Below the pieces are notes generated by a model that ran no database searches, was not told the DNA's origin, and was given only the letters and a program-made list of their open reading frames with translations. The translations under genes and the position numbers were made by a program. From positions 1-46,049 of IMG/VR virus record IMGVR_UViG_3300020214_002111: a stretch of DNA of 46,049 nucleotides, one strand, 5' to 3'. Within the stretch, counting starts at the first letter, position 1. Each line of letters opens with the position of its first letter. Source of the DNA: a virus. Positions 34,720 through 41,488 of the stretch are shown here, piece by piece.

Positions 34720-35712
34720 GTGACAGAAGAAGAAAAAACAAAAACCATTTACCTAAAAAATAAGGACATTCTTGCTGAAATACATAAAAGCAAAATGAAA
34801 TTTTGTTGGTGTAAGGATATAGAGTACCAACAATACGATTATATCGTAGACGATTTAAAAAGCTTTCATAATCGCAAAACCAAGGCCTGTCCAGAAGGTG
34901 CTATTAATTTGGCCAAAGCAGCTCGCGCTGCTAGATTAAGCAACGAAGCCTATCGTGCTGCTGTTGCCCAATGGGAAGTTCTGGGTGGTAAAGCCAGCAC
35001 TAAACCCAAAGCTGATGATTTTGAAATCATTCCCAAAAAGATACCCACAACAAATCTAGTAGTTAGACTAATGACCTTTGAACACATTCCACTTGAGCCC
35101 GGGCGTAAAAATAATCCCAAAAATCTTGCTGATCGCAAAGCCAAGGTAAATTTTCCACCCTTCAAACACTTTGTTCTCAATAACGATGGCACGTGGCACG
35201 AAGTACTTCGCAGTCACTGGAAGGGCAACCTTAAGACTGGCCGCTTTTCAACCGACCACGCACAAATAACCAACCGTCTGGGCGCAATGTTTTTGAAACT
35301 TTGTGAACGCTACAGTTTTAGAGCCAATTGGCGAGGCTACTCTTATGTTGATGAAATGCGCGGCCAAGCCCTAATTCAACTTACACAAATTGCGCTACAG
35401 TTTGACGAAGGCAAAAGTCAAAATCCCTTTGCCTATTACACTGCTGCGGTGACCAACAGCTTTACCAGAGTATTAAATATTGAAAAGCGTCAACGAGATA
35501 TCCGTGACGACATGCTACAAGATTCTGGCCAAATGCCTAGTTGGACACGCCAAATGGAAAGCTCGCAACAACACCAGGCCGAAATAGAAAGAATCAATGC
35601 TCTCAAAGATGCTGGGTCGACTACAAATACTAGTAACTCTATGGATATTGATCCAGACACAGACATTGAACTAACAAAAATTGAAATAGACAGTGAAGAA
35701 CCGACTTCATGA
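34720..35712 (+). CDS. gp55: Late-transcription sigma factor gp55, enlarged
   Basis: This 330-residue protein matches T4 gp55 in two blocks: YLKNKDILAEI (about 11-21; T4 has NKELLQAI) and the sigma region-2-like RYSFRANWRGYSYVDEMRGQ to NPFAYYTAAVTNSFTRVLN (about 198-253; T4 has YTQSWKQEM and NPHAYITQACFNAF). gp55 guides RNA polymerase to late promoters. Between the blocks about 130 extra residues occur, including NFPPFKHFVLNNDGTWHEV, which T4 gp55 (185 residues) lacks. The tail is acidic (DIDPDTDIELTKIEID). The start is GTG, with AAGGAG six bases upstream. It is first in the plus-strand run and overlaps the MazG-type gene as ATGA. Confidence 0.85.
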   Translation: MTEEEKTKTIYLKNKDILAEIHKSKMKFCWCKDIEYQQYDYIVDDLKSFHNRKTKACPEGAINLAKAARAARLSNEAYRAAVAQWEVLGGKASTKPKADDFEIIPKKIPTTNLVVRLMTFEHIPLEPGRKNNPKNLADRKAKVNFPPFKHFVLNNDGTWHEVLRSHWKGNLKTGRFSTDHAQITNRLGAMFLKLCERYSFRANWRGYSYVDEMRGQALIQLTQIALQFDEGKSQNPFAYYTAAVTNSFTRVLNIEKRQRDIRDDMLQDSGQMPSWTRQMESSQQHQAEIERINALKDAGSTTNTSNSMDIDPDTDIELTKIEIDSEEPTS

Positions 35713-36077
35713 CCGCCCCTTTTAAGGACCAAGAAAAATTTATGCAGGCATGTGACCAAAGCACAGGCTTCTATAATAAACAACAATTTGAGTTGTATTC
35801 CAACCTTATCAAAGAAGAAGTAAACGAGTTGTTTGTTGCTGTTCACAACAAAAACAAAGTTGAACAACTAGACGCACTGATTGATATCTTGGTTGTCACT
35901 ATTGGTGCTATTCATAGTCTGGGCGCCGACAGCGAAGGTGCCTGGAATGAAGTTATGCGTACTAACTTTGCCAAAATTGATGCTGAAACCAATAAAGTTA
36001 GAAAGCGCAAAGACGGCAAGGTACTGAAGCCCGAAGGCTGGAAGTCTCCTAAGTTAGAGCCATTTTTAAAAGGATAA
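35709..36077 (+). CDS. MazG-type nucleotide pyrophosphohydrolase
   Basis: This 122-residue helical protein has EEVNEL with E36, E37 and E40, and LDALIDIL with D55 and D59, the metal-binding pattern of the all-alpha NTP pyrophosphohydrolase (MazG/PRA-PH-like) superfamily. The C-terminal KVRKRKDGKVLKPEGWKSP is common in phage members. Such enzymes hydrolyse (d)NTPs to monophosphates, and phages may use them to adjust nucleotide pools or host alarmone signalling. The ATG overlaps the gp55 stop as ATGA, so the two are translated together. Substrate preference cannot be read from the sequence. Confidence 0.85.
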   Translation: MTAPFKDQEKFMQACDQSTGFYNKQQFELYSNLIKEEVNELFVAVHNKNKVEQLDALIDILVVTIGAIHSLGADSEGAWNEVMRTNFAKIDAETNKVRKRKDGKVLKPEGWKSPKLEPFLKG

Positions 36078-36080
36078 TAT

Positions 36081-36272
36081 ATGCACAATGATAGTCTCAA
36101 AAGTCATATTGAACACTTGGAAGAATCGCACAGCTACCTAGATCATAAACTTATACAAATGGAAAAACAGCGCCAATACGACAGCACTGAAGCCAGAGAT
36201 CTGCGGAAAAAGAAACTGCTGATCAAGGATGAACTATACTGGTGTAGACAAAAACTCAATAAGATATTATAA
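36081..36272 (+). CDS. YdcH-like (DUF465 family) small coiled protein
   Basis: This 63-residue protein consists of two helices with a heptad pattern: SLKSHIEHLEESHSYLDHKL, then RDLRKKKLLIKDELYWCRQK. The HxxLDxxI-like first helix and the LKKKKLxIKDEI-like second helix match the YdcH/DUF465 family, which is widely found in Proteobacteria and of unknown function. It starts three bases after the previous stop, with AAGGAT upstream. It ends seven bases before the gp47 ATG. As a helical hairpin it may bind another protein of this run. Confidence 0.7.
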   Translation: MHNDSLKSHIEHLEESHSYLDHKLIQMEKQRQYDSTEARDLRKKKLLIKDELYWCRQKLNKIL

Positions 36273-36279
36273 TAGACCA

Positions 36280-37302
36280 ATGACTCATGCATTTAAAAAG
36301 GCGGTTTGCTTCACAGATGTTCATTTTGGTTTAAGGAATAACAGTCGAAGCCACAACGACGACTGCGAAAACTTCATTAAATGGATGACTACCGAGGCCA
36401 AGAAGGAAGAAGCAGAAACCTGTTTCTTTCTTGGAGATTGGCATAATAATCGTTCGGCAGTCAATGTCAGCACTCTGAATTATACTTGTTCAAATATCAA
36501 GTACCTTTCAGAAAACTTTGAAAAGGTATATTTGATTATGGGTAACCACGATCTTGCCTATAGAGAAAAACGAGAGATCAACAGTCTACCTTTTGCCAAA
36601 CTTCTCAAAAATGTTAGCCTCATTGACGAAATTACAACCATTGGTGATATTACCATTGTGCCATGGTTAGTTGGCGACGAATGGGAAAAAATGAAACATC
36701 TTAAGAGTCGTTATGTATTTGGACACTTTGAACTGCCTCATTTTAAAATGAATGCCATGGTTGATATGCCCGACCATGGTGGACTTAATGCCAGTCACTT
36801 TCCTAATCAAGAATTGGTGTTTTCGGGTCACTTTCACAAGCGTCAGCAAAAGGACAATGTAATCTACATAGGCAATTGCTTCCCGCATAACTATGCCGAT
36901 GCTGGGGATGATGAGCGGGGCTGCATGTTTCTAAAATGGGGAGGAAAGCCTGATTTTCGTAACTGGCCAAGCGCACCAAAGTTTAGAACATTGACCTTAA
37001 CCGAGGCCATTGACAAACACGAAAGTCTCTTTGACACACAGACTTTTGCTCGTGTTACTATTGATATAGATGTTAGCTTTGAAGAAGCTTCTTATATCAA
37101 AGAACAATGGATCAATACCTATGGCATGCGCGAACTAAGTCTTATTCCTACCAAAAAGGAAGAGCATAGCACAGAATGGACTGGCGGAGAATTACAGTTT
37201 GAAAGTGTTGATGCTATTGTGTTGAATCAAATTCAAGCCATTGACTCGGATGTGATTGACCGTCAAGTATTGACACAGATTTACCAAGGACTTACACATT
37301 GA
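36280..37302 (+). CDS. gp47: Recombination endonuclease subunit gp47 (Mre11/SbcD-like)
   Basis: This 340-residue calcineurin-type phosphoesterase has, in order, FTDVHFG (about 11-17), GDWHNN, MGNHDLAY, FGHFELP and SGHFHKRQ, the complete metal-binding motif set of Mre11/SbcD nucleases. With gp46 it resects DNA ends for recombination-dependent replication in T4. Length matches T4 gp47 (339). The start chosen is the ATG at 36280; an earlier reading from 36229 would run through the end of the YdcH-like gene. Its stop overlaps the gp46 start as TTGA. Confidence 0.94.
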   Translation: MTHAFKKAVCFTDVHFGLRNNSRSHNDDCENFIKWMTTEAKKEEAETCFFLGDWHNNRSAVNVSTLNYTCSNIKYLSENFEKVYLIMGNHDLAYREKREINSLPFAKLLKNVSLIDEITTIGDITIVPWLVGDEWEKMKHLKSRYVFGHFELPHFKMNAMVDMPDHGGLNASHFPNQELVFSGHFHKRQQKDNVIYIGNCFPHNYADAGDDERGCMFLKWGGKPDFRNWPSAPKFRTLTLTEAIDKHESLFDTQTFARVTIDIDVSFEEASYIKEQWINTYGMRELSLIPTKKEEHSTEWTGGELQFESVDAIVLNQIQAIDSDVIDRQVLTQIYQGLTH

Positions 37303-39077
37303 TTCAATTTAAAAATTTGACAATTAAGAATTTTCTTTCGGTAGGTAATGTTACCCAAGGCCTACGCATGGATCAGCATGGGCTTACTCTAGTATTGGGT
37401 AATAATCTAGACCTTGGTGGTGATGGCGCTAGAAACGGTGTTGGCAAGACCACCATTGTCAATGCATTGAGCTATGCTATTTTTGGTTCTGCATTAACAA
37501 ACATTCGCAAAGAAAACTTAATTAACAAGACGAATGGTAAGAATATGTTGGTCACTGTGGGATTTGAAAAGAACGGCAACAAGTATATCATTGAACGAGG
37601 ACGCAAGCCCAATTTGTTGCGATTCATTGTTGATGATCGCGAAGTCAATGAGGCTGGCACCGACGAAGGCGCAGGTGAAAACCGCATAACGCAGGAAGCT
37701 ATTGATCGCGTGGTTGGTATGAGTGCTGAACTGTTCAAGCACCTTGTTGCTCTTAACACTTATACCCAACCTTTTTTAAGCCTAAGAGCGAATGAACAAA
37801 GAGATATCATTGAAGAGCTGTTAGGTATTACTTTACTCAGTGAAAAAGCTGAGATTTTAAGAGAGCAAGTCAAGGTTACCAAAGAATCAATTAGAGATGA
37901 AGAAACCAAGATTAAGACTCTTCAAGAAAGTAACAGTAGAATTCAAACCACCATTGACGACCTTGAGCGACGCAGTCGTACCTGGGCCGCAAAGAAAATC
38001 ACAGACATGACTGAACTCAATGGTGTTATTGAAGAATTAGAATCCACCGACATCGAAGCCGAGTTAGAGGCTCATCGTGCTTTGGCTCTTTATAAGGAAA
38101 ACGAAAATCGCCTAAAGTTAGCCAATAAAGAACTAGCAACAAGACAAAGCAATGTAAAAAAATTACAAGAAACATTGGCACTGTCGCAAAAAAATCTAGC
38201 TGAAATTGTTGAGCATCGCTGTCCAAGTTGCGGACAAGATATACATGATCAACAACATGAAAAGATGACAGCAACTGTTCAAGAAAGCATTGATAAAACC
38301 ATTGCTACCCTCAAAGAAGAACATGGCTTTTTGGCTCTGTCTAATATTGCGGTGAAAGCCATTGGAGAACTGGGCAGCAGGCCCATAACTAAATACCTGG
38401 AAGTTGAAGATGCTGCGGCTCACAAAAATCACTTGGATCATTTGAGGCAACAACTAGTTAACAAAGATGCCGAACAGGATCCTTACCAAGAACAAATTTC
38501 TACTTTGAAAAATACTGCTTTGGCTGAAATTAGCTGGGACGAAGTGAATCGTTTAGGTAAATTGCTCGAACACCAAGATTTCTTGCTCAAACTGCTAACA
38601 AGCAAGGATTCATTTGTCCGAAAACGCATTATTGAGCAAAATCTGGCGTATTTGAACCATAGACTAGGCTATTACTTAGATAAATTACAATTACCACATC
38701 AGGTTTCTTTTAGAAGCGACCTCGAAGTTGATATTAGCCAACTTGGACAAAGCTTTGATTTTGACAACCTGAGTCGAGGAGAACGAAATCGATTAATTCT
38801 AGCATTGAGCTGGAGTTTTAGAGATGTATATGAAAGCTTTACTGAACCCATGAATCTACTGTTTGTCGACGAGCTTGTAGATTCTGGTATGGACCAAATT
38901 GGTATTGAAAATGCCATGGCTGTACTCAAAGCCATGGGTCGTGAAATGAACCGTAATATCTTTTTAATTAGCCACAGAGACGAGTTGGCCAGTAGAGTCA
39001 ACAGTGTCTTGTCCGTAATTAAAGAAAATGGGTTCACCATGCTGGACACAGATGTACAAATACATGAAATCAACTAA
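37299..39077 (+). CDS. gp46: Recombination endonuclease subunit gp46 (Rad50/SbcC-like ATPase)
   Basis: This 592-residue SMC-like ATPase has a Walker A motif GARNGVGKTT at residues 43-52, long coiled-coil arms, a zinc hook C308-P-S-C311 at the tip of the coil, an ABC signature NLSRGERNR and Walker B LLFVDELVDS. Length is close to T4 gp46 (560). It pairs with gp47 to process DNA ends. The start is TTG at 37299, overlapping the gp47 stop (TTGA). No ATG lies near enough to keep the first strand (IQFKNLTIKNF), so the TTG is well supported. Coupled translation would keep the subunits balanced. Confidence 0.95.
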   Translation: MIQFKNLTIKNFLSVGNVTQGLRMDQHGLTLVLGNNLDLGGDGARNGVGKTTIVNALSYAIFGSALTNIRKENLINKTNGKNMLVTVGFEKNGNKYIIERGRKPNLLRFIVDDREVNEAGTDEGAGENRITQEAIDRVVGMSAELFKHLVALNTYTQPFLSLRANEQRDIIEELLGITLLSEKAEILREQVKVTKESIRDEETKIKTLQESNSRIQTTIDDLERRSRTWAAKKITDMTELNGVIEELESTDIEAELEAHRALALYKENENRLKLANKELATRQSNVKKLQETLALSQKNLAEIVEHRCPSCGQDIHDQQHEKMTATVQESIDKTIATLKEEHGFLALSNIAVKAIGELGSRPITKYLEVEDAAAHKNHLDHLRQQLVNKDAEQDPYQEQISTLKNTALAEISWDEVNRLGKLLEHQDFLLKLLTSKDSFVRKRIIEQNLAYLNHRLGYYLDKLQLPHQVSFRSDLEVDISQLGQSFDFDNLSRGERNRLILALSWSFRDVYESFTEPMNLLFVDELVDSGMDQIGIENAMAVLKAMGREMNRNIFLISHRDELASRVNSVLSVIKENGFTMLDTDVQIHEIN

Positions 39078-39088
39078 GGAGACATTCA

Positions 39089-39274
39089 ATGTCAAATCAT
39101 GAAACACTACTTGAGCAATTTGAAGTTTACAAGGCTGAGAATGAAAAGTTTGCTGTCAAGGGCGTAAAAGCCAGTGCAGCCCGTGCTCGCAAAGCACTAC
39201 AAGGAATGGGCAAGGCTATCAAAGAACGCCGCAAAGAAATTACTGCGGAGAAAGAAGCACTTGCTACCAAGTAA
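39089..39274 (+). CDS. Small basic Hc1-like (histone H1-like) protein
   Basis: This 61-residue lysine- and alanine-rich protein resembles the bacterial Hc1/histone H1-like family in EQFEVYKAENEKFAVKG and KASAARARKALQGMGKAIKE, which mirror the conserved EKFxxKGxKAAGxRARKALQE pattern. Members bind DNA or act as small nucleoid-type proteins. It has AAGGAG nine bases before the ATG, 11 bases after gp46. The stop shares a base with the next start (TAATG). Beside gp46/gp47 it may affect packing or processing of replicating phage DNA, or host DNA (inference). Confidence 0.75.
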   Translation: MSNHETLLEQFEVYKAENEKFAVKGVKASAARARKALQGMGKAIKERRKEITAEKEALATK

Positions 39275-39702
39275 TGACATGGCTGTACCAAGGTTCTGTT
39301 GTTGACACCCTGCCTGAAGATTGCGTGGGATTTGTTTATATTATTCAGAACACAATTACTGGTCGCAAATACATAGGCAAGAAACTGGCAAAATTTTCCA
39401 AGACAACTTATAAAACTATAAAACTCAAAAACGGAACTAAAAAAAAGAAAAGAATTCGAAGCAAAATTAATAGCGACTGGCAAGAATATTGGTCTAGTTC
39501 GGACGAACTTAAAAAAGATATAGAACTCTTAGGCAAAGAAAAATTTATTCGAGAAATTTTACACTATTGCAAAAGCAAATCTGCTTGTAGCTATCTTGAG
39601 GCCCAAGAACAATTTGCTAGAAAAGTACTTGAATCATTAGACTACTACAATCATTACATACAAGTGAGAGTCCACGGTTCTCACATATTAGGCAAACTGT
39701 AA
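39274..39702 (+). CDS. GIY-YIG-type nuclease-like protein
   Basis: This 142-residue protein carries GFVYIIQNTITGRKYIGKKL; VYI at about 21-23 and YIG at 33-35 correspond to the GIY and YIG strands. A basic stretch (KNGTKKKKRIRSK) follows, then SDWQEYWSSSDELKKDIELL and REILHYCKSKSACSYLEAQ with a glutamate in the expected region. Related proteins are common in T4-like aquatic phages, annotated as Seg-like or homing-type endonucleases. Catalytic Tyr, Arg and Glu seem present but were not verified by alignment. It is immediately followed by the long noncoding region, so a link between the two is possible. Confidence 0.7.
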   Translation: MTWLYQGSVVDTLPEDCVGFVYIIQNTITGRKYIGKKLAKFSKTTYKTIKLKNGTKKKKRIRSKINSDWQEYWSSSDELKKDIELLGKEKFIREILHYCKSKSACSYLEAQEQFARKVLESLDYYNHYIQVRVHGSHILGKL

Positions 39703-40290
39703 CTCACCCCGGCACTGCTGCGTAAACCGCAAACTATAAAAGGCTTTTTATTACTACCGATAAGCCTGTGTCGGCTGGTTAATAGACACCCATAAAACCT
39801 GGCACTTGGGTTGCACAGGGGAAGGAACACCTGACGCGGTAGCAGGGACTTGACTGCCACTATCCTTGACAGGACGCAATTCACGGTATGAAAAGAATTG
39901 GCACAAGTATACGATGACTAAAAAGAGTAGGCTCTGGTGAACAATTACAACCTACAGTATTATGCAAGCAGATTGGATTGCTTTCATAATATGCGTTATA
40001 CAAGACAGGCGTCAAAGGGTACCGCGTAACCGCCCTGACTGGAAACAGTTGCTTAATCCAATGTGACATGGGGTCTGAGTCAAGATCAAATGTTTTTCTT
40101 AGCCGGTAAAACGGCTAAGTGTGACTGGTAAATCTAAGTCAAGAAATCATATGTAGTTCATATGATTCATGATTAAACAAATTTAAATTGTTTCTAGATT
40201 AATCACTCTAAGTCTATAAAATCTGAATGAGTAGAGCGAAGCGATACGAAATTCAAGGGCGATGAAATCGCCCTGTTAAGATAACACACT
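39703..40290 (+). ncRNA. Candidate large structured noncoding RNA
   Basis: These 588 bases hold no credible gene; the two minus-strand frames here (67 and 62 codons) have no family resemblance. They are full of complementary segments. Hairpins: 39798-39804 with 39812-39819; 39927-39931 with 39951-39955; 39958-39964 with 39985-39991, extended by 39966-39970 with 39979-39983; 40011-40019 with 40033-40039; a GAAA-capped stem at 40038-40049; 40098-40105 with 40112-40119; 40146-40153 with 40159-40166. Possible pseudoknots: 39741-39746/39762-39767 with 39757-39760/39771-39774, and loop ATTGGAT (39972-39978) with ATCCAAT (40056-40062), seven perfect pairs. Strand is not proven; GAAA on the plus strand and the upstream plus genes favour plus. 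Classes of similar size in phages are GOLLD and ROOL; I could not assign either. Confidence 0.6.
40256..40274. terminator. Hairpin at the convergent junction, possible terminator
   Basis: AGGGCGAT and ATCGCCCT form a perfect eight-base stem around a GAA loop. It lies between the candidate RNA (plus) and the small minus gene ending at 40292. No clear T-run follows on the plus strand; on minus, TTGAATTTCG follows. It may end transcripts from either side or form the 3' end of the RNA. Confidence 0.55.
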
Positions 40291-40291
40291 G

Positions 40292-40519
40292 TTAGAATCG
40301 AGCTCTGGCAAAACCCTTCCTACCGTAATAGGCTTCGGTTTTTTCCTTAACAGCTTCGCTGAGTATCTGTCTTTCAAGGAAGCTCATGGCCCAAATCTCA
40401 TTGATGCTGATGGAACTCCAGATACTCAATGTTGATATTTCTTTGATTAAGGCCCTTGCCTCGTTTTCTATACTGTCCACAAACTGACGGATTTTTTTAC
40501 CGTCAGTACCAAGTGTCAA
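40292..40519 (-). CDS. Small helical protein downstream of gp26, possible hub-assembly factor
   Basis: This 75-residue protein is helical (KKIRQFVDSIENEARALIKE), with ISINEIWAMSFLERQILSEA resembling the short helix pairs of tail assembly chaperones. It starts at a TTG (40517-40519) that overlaps the gp26 stop as TTGA, the same junction as gp47/gp46. T4 has gp26 and gp51 as baseplate hub assembly proteins; being tied to gp26 suggests a hub assembly role, though no direct match to gp51 was seen. There is no ATG in its first 44 codons, so the TTG is needed. Confidence 0.6.
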   Translation of the reverse strand: MTLGTDGKKIRQFVDSIENEARALIKEISTLSIWSSISINEIWAMSFLERQILSEAVKEKTEAYYGRKGFARARF

Positions 40520-41400
40520 GAGCCTACGGCGAAAAAACTTGTAGGATCAAACAGCATATCTGATTTGTATTCTTTTTGACAATAATCACATTTAACATTG
40601 ATTTCGCGTGTAATACCAAAGGTTCCAAACTTTTTAAGTTCTTGGTCTAATCGCTCGTTACTAGCCCTGTCAAGATTCTTGACCCAATCATAAATGTGAG
40701 CATAATTTGTTACCTGTGTGCCGTCGGGCAGCGTTACTGACAAGATGCTCTGTGACAGTGTTTCTTGACTAAGGTCTACCAAAGCCGCATAGCCCTTGTT
40801 GGCCACTTCGGCCTTTTGATCTACTGTGGAATTTTCTTTGGCTTCTAAAGCCTGTAGTTGGCGCATGGTAACAAACTGTTGTTTCAGCAAGCGACTTTGG
40901 GCCTCTAAGGTATAAGGTTTGAGTTCAACCTTGATACCGCTGCTTAAAGTAACTTTGCCAATCTCTTCACTAATAGGCTTTAGTGTGGCCAAAATACTGC
41001 CCAAACTAACCGTAATACTTTGTGTTTTACCATTACTAGCATCACATTGGTGTGCCACATCCAACGACAAGTCGTCGCCGTAGCTGGCCATACGCATTGA
41101 CACAAGAACGGCATCAATATCAGGCGCCGGCATTTCGTTGACATCTTTAATGTCTGGCACAACGCTGGACAGCACATACCTCAGTGCTTCGCCATTGAGC
41201 AACGAATCTGGGTTTTTGAGAACCATTTCATCTTTAGCAGTCATTGGATAAACTGCTAACTCGTTGTTTTCAGACAGTTTGGGTGGATTCTTATAAAAAC
41301 GGCCACCGGACGGTAGCTCAATGTAGTTGCCAGGCCTGCGATAGAATTGGCTCAGTGGGTTTGGTACCAATGGCTTTTTAAGTGGGTTTTGATTATCCAT
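40516..41400 (-). CDS. gp26: Baseplate hub protein gp26-like (T4_baseplate family)
   Basis: This 294-residue protein has the family pattern of gp26: YIELPSGGRFY, ELAVYPMTAKDEMVLKNPDS and LLNGEALRYVLSSVVPDI, then VSMRMASYGDDLSLDV, with CDYCQK as a C-terminal Cys pair. T4 gp26 is about 208 residues. It is a hub component or assembly factor and may bind the tape measure protein. It has a late-type box (41450-41457) about 50 bases upstream, and it is divergent from the tape-measure-like gene, so hub and tape measure parts are probably made at the same time. Confidence 0.85.
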   Translation of the reverse strand: MDNQNPLKKPLVPNPLSQFYRRPGNYIELPSGGRFYKNPPKLSENNELAVYPMTAKDEMVLKNPDSLLNGEALRYVLSSVVPDIKDVNEMPAPDIDAVLVSMRMASYGDDLSLDVAHQCDASNGKTQSITVSLGSILATLKPISEEIGKVTLSSGIKVELKPYTLEAQSRLLKQQFVTMRQLQALEAKENSTVDQKAEVANKGYAALVDLSQETLSQSILSVTLPDGTQVTNYAHIYDWVKNLDRASNERLDQELKKFGTFGITREINVKCDYCQKEYKSDMLFDPTSFFAVGS

Positions 41401-41416
41401 GTACTTAATCCTTAAC

Positions 41417-41424
41417 GGTAAATA
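41417..41424 (+). promoter_or_regulatory. Putative late promoter box GGTAAATA (plus)
   Basis: The box lies 64 bases before the ATG of the tape-measure-like gene (41489), in the 88-base divergent region shared with gp26. It crosses over the minus box: each box lies nearer the opposite gene, so the two transcripts would overlap by about 20-30 bases. Confidence 0.4.
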
Positions 41425-41449
41425 GGTTCATATGCCCTATTGCATAATC

Positions 41450-41457
41450 TATTTATG
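41450..41457 (-). promoter_or_regulatory. Putative late promoter box CATAAATA (minus)
   Basis: On minus the sequence is CATAAATA, one base from T4 TATAAATA, 49 bases upstream of the gp26 ATG (41398-41400). It forms a divergent pair with the plus box at 41417-41424. Confidence 0.55.
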
Positions 41458-41488
41458 TAGTATTTTAATAACCACCGGACCGTAATTA

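Noticed and set aside
36229-36279. Upstream start for gp47
   Set aside because: It would overlap the end of the YdcH-like gene; the ATG at 36280 gives the family length and a seven-base gap.
39881-40069. 62-codon minus-strand frame (and a 67-codon one at 39681-39884) within the noncoding region
   Set aside because: No family resemblance, no ribosome site, and both cross strong hairpins; better explained as chance frames in a structured RNA.
39703-40290. Group I intron, tmRNA or tRNA in the structured region
   Set aside because: I could not find the group I P7 core signature, a tmRNA tag/acceptor end or a T-loop motif; class is left open.
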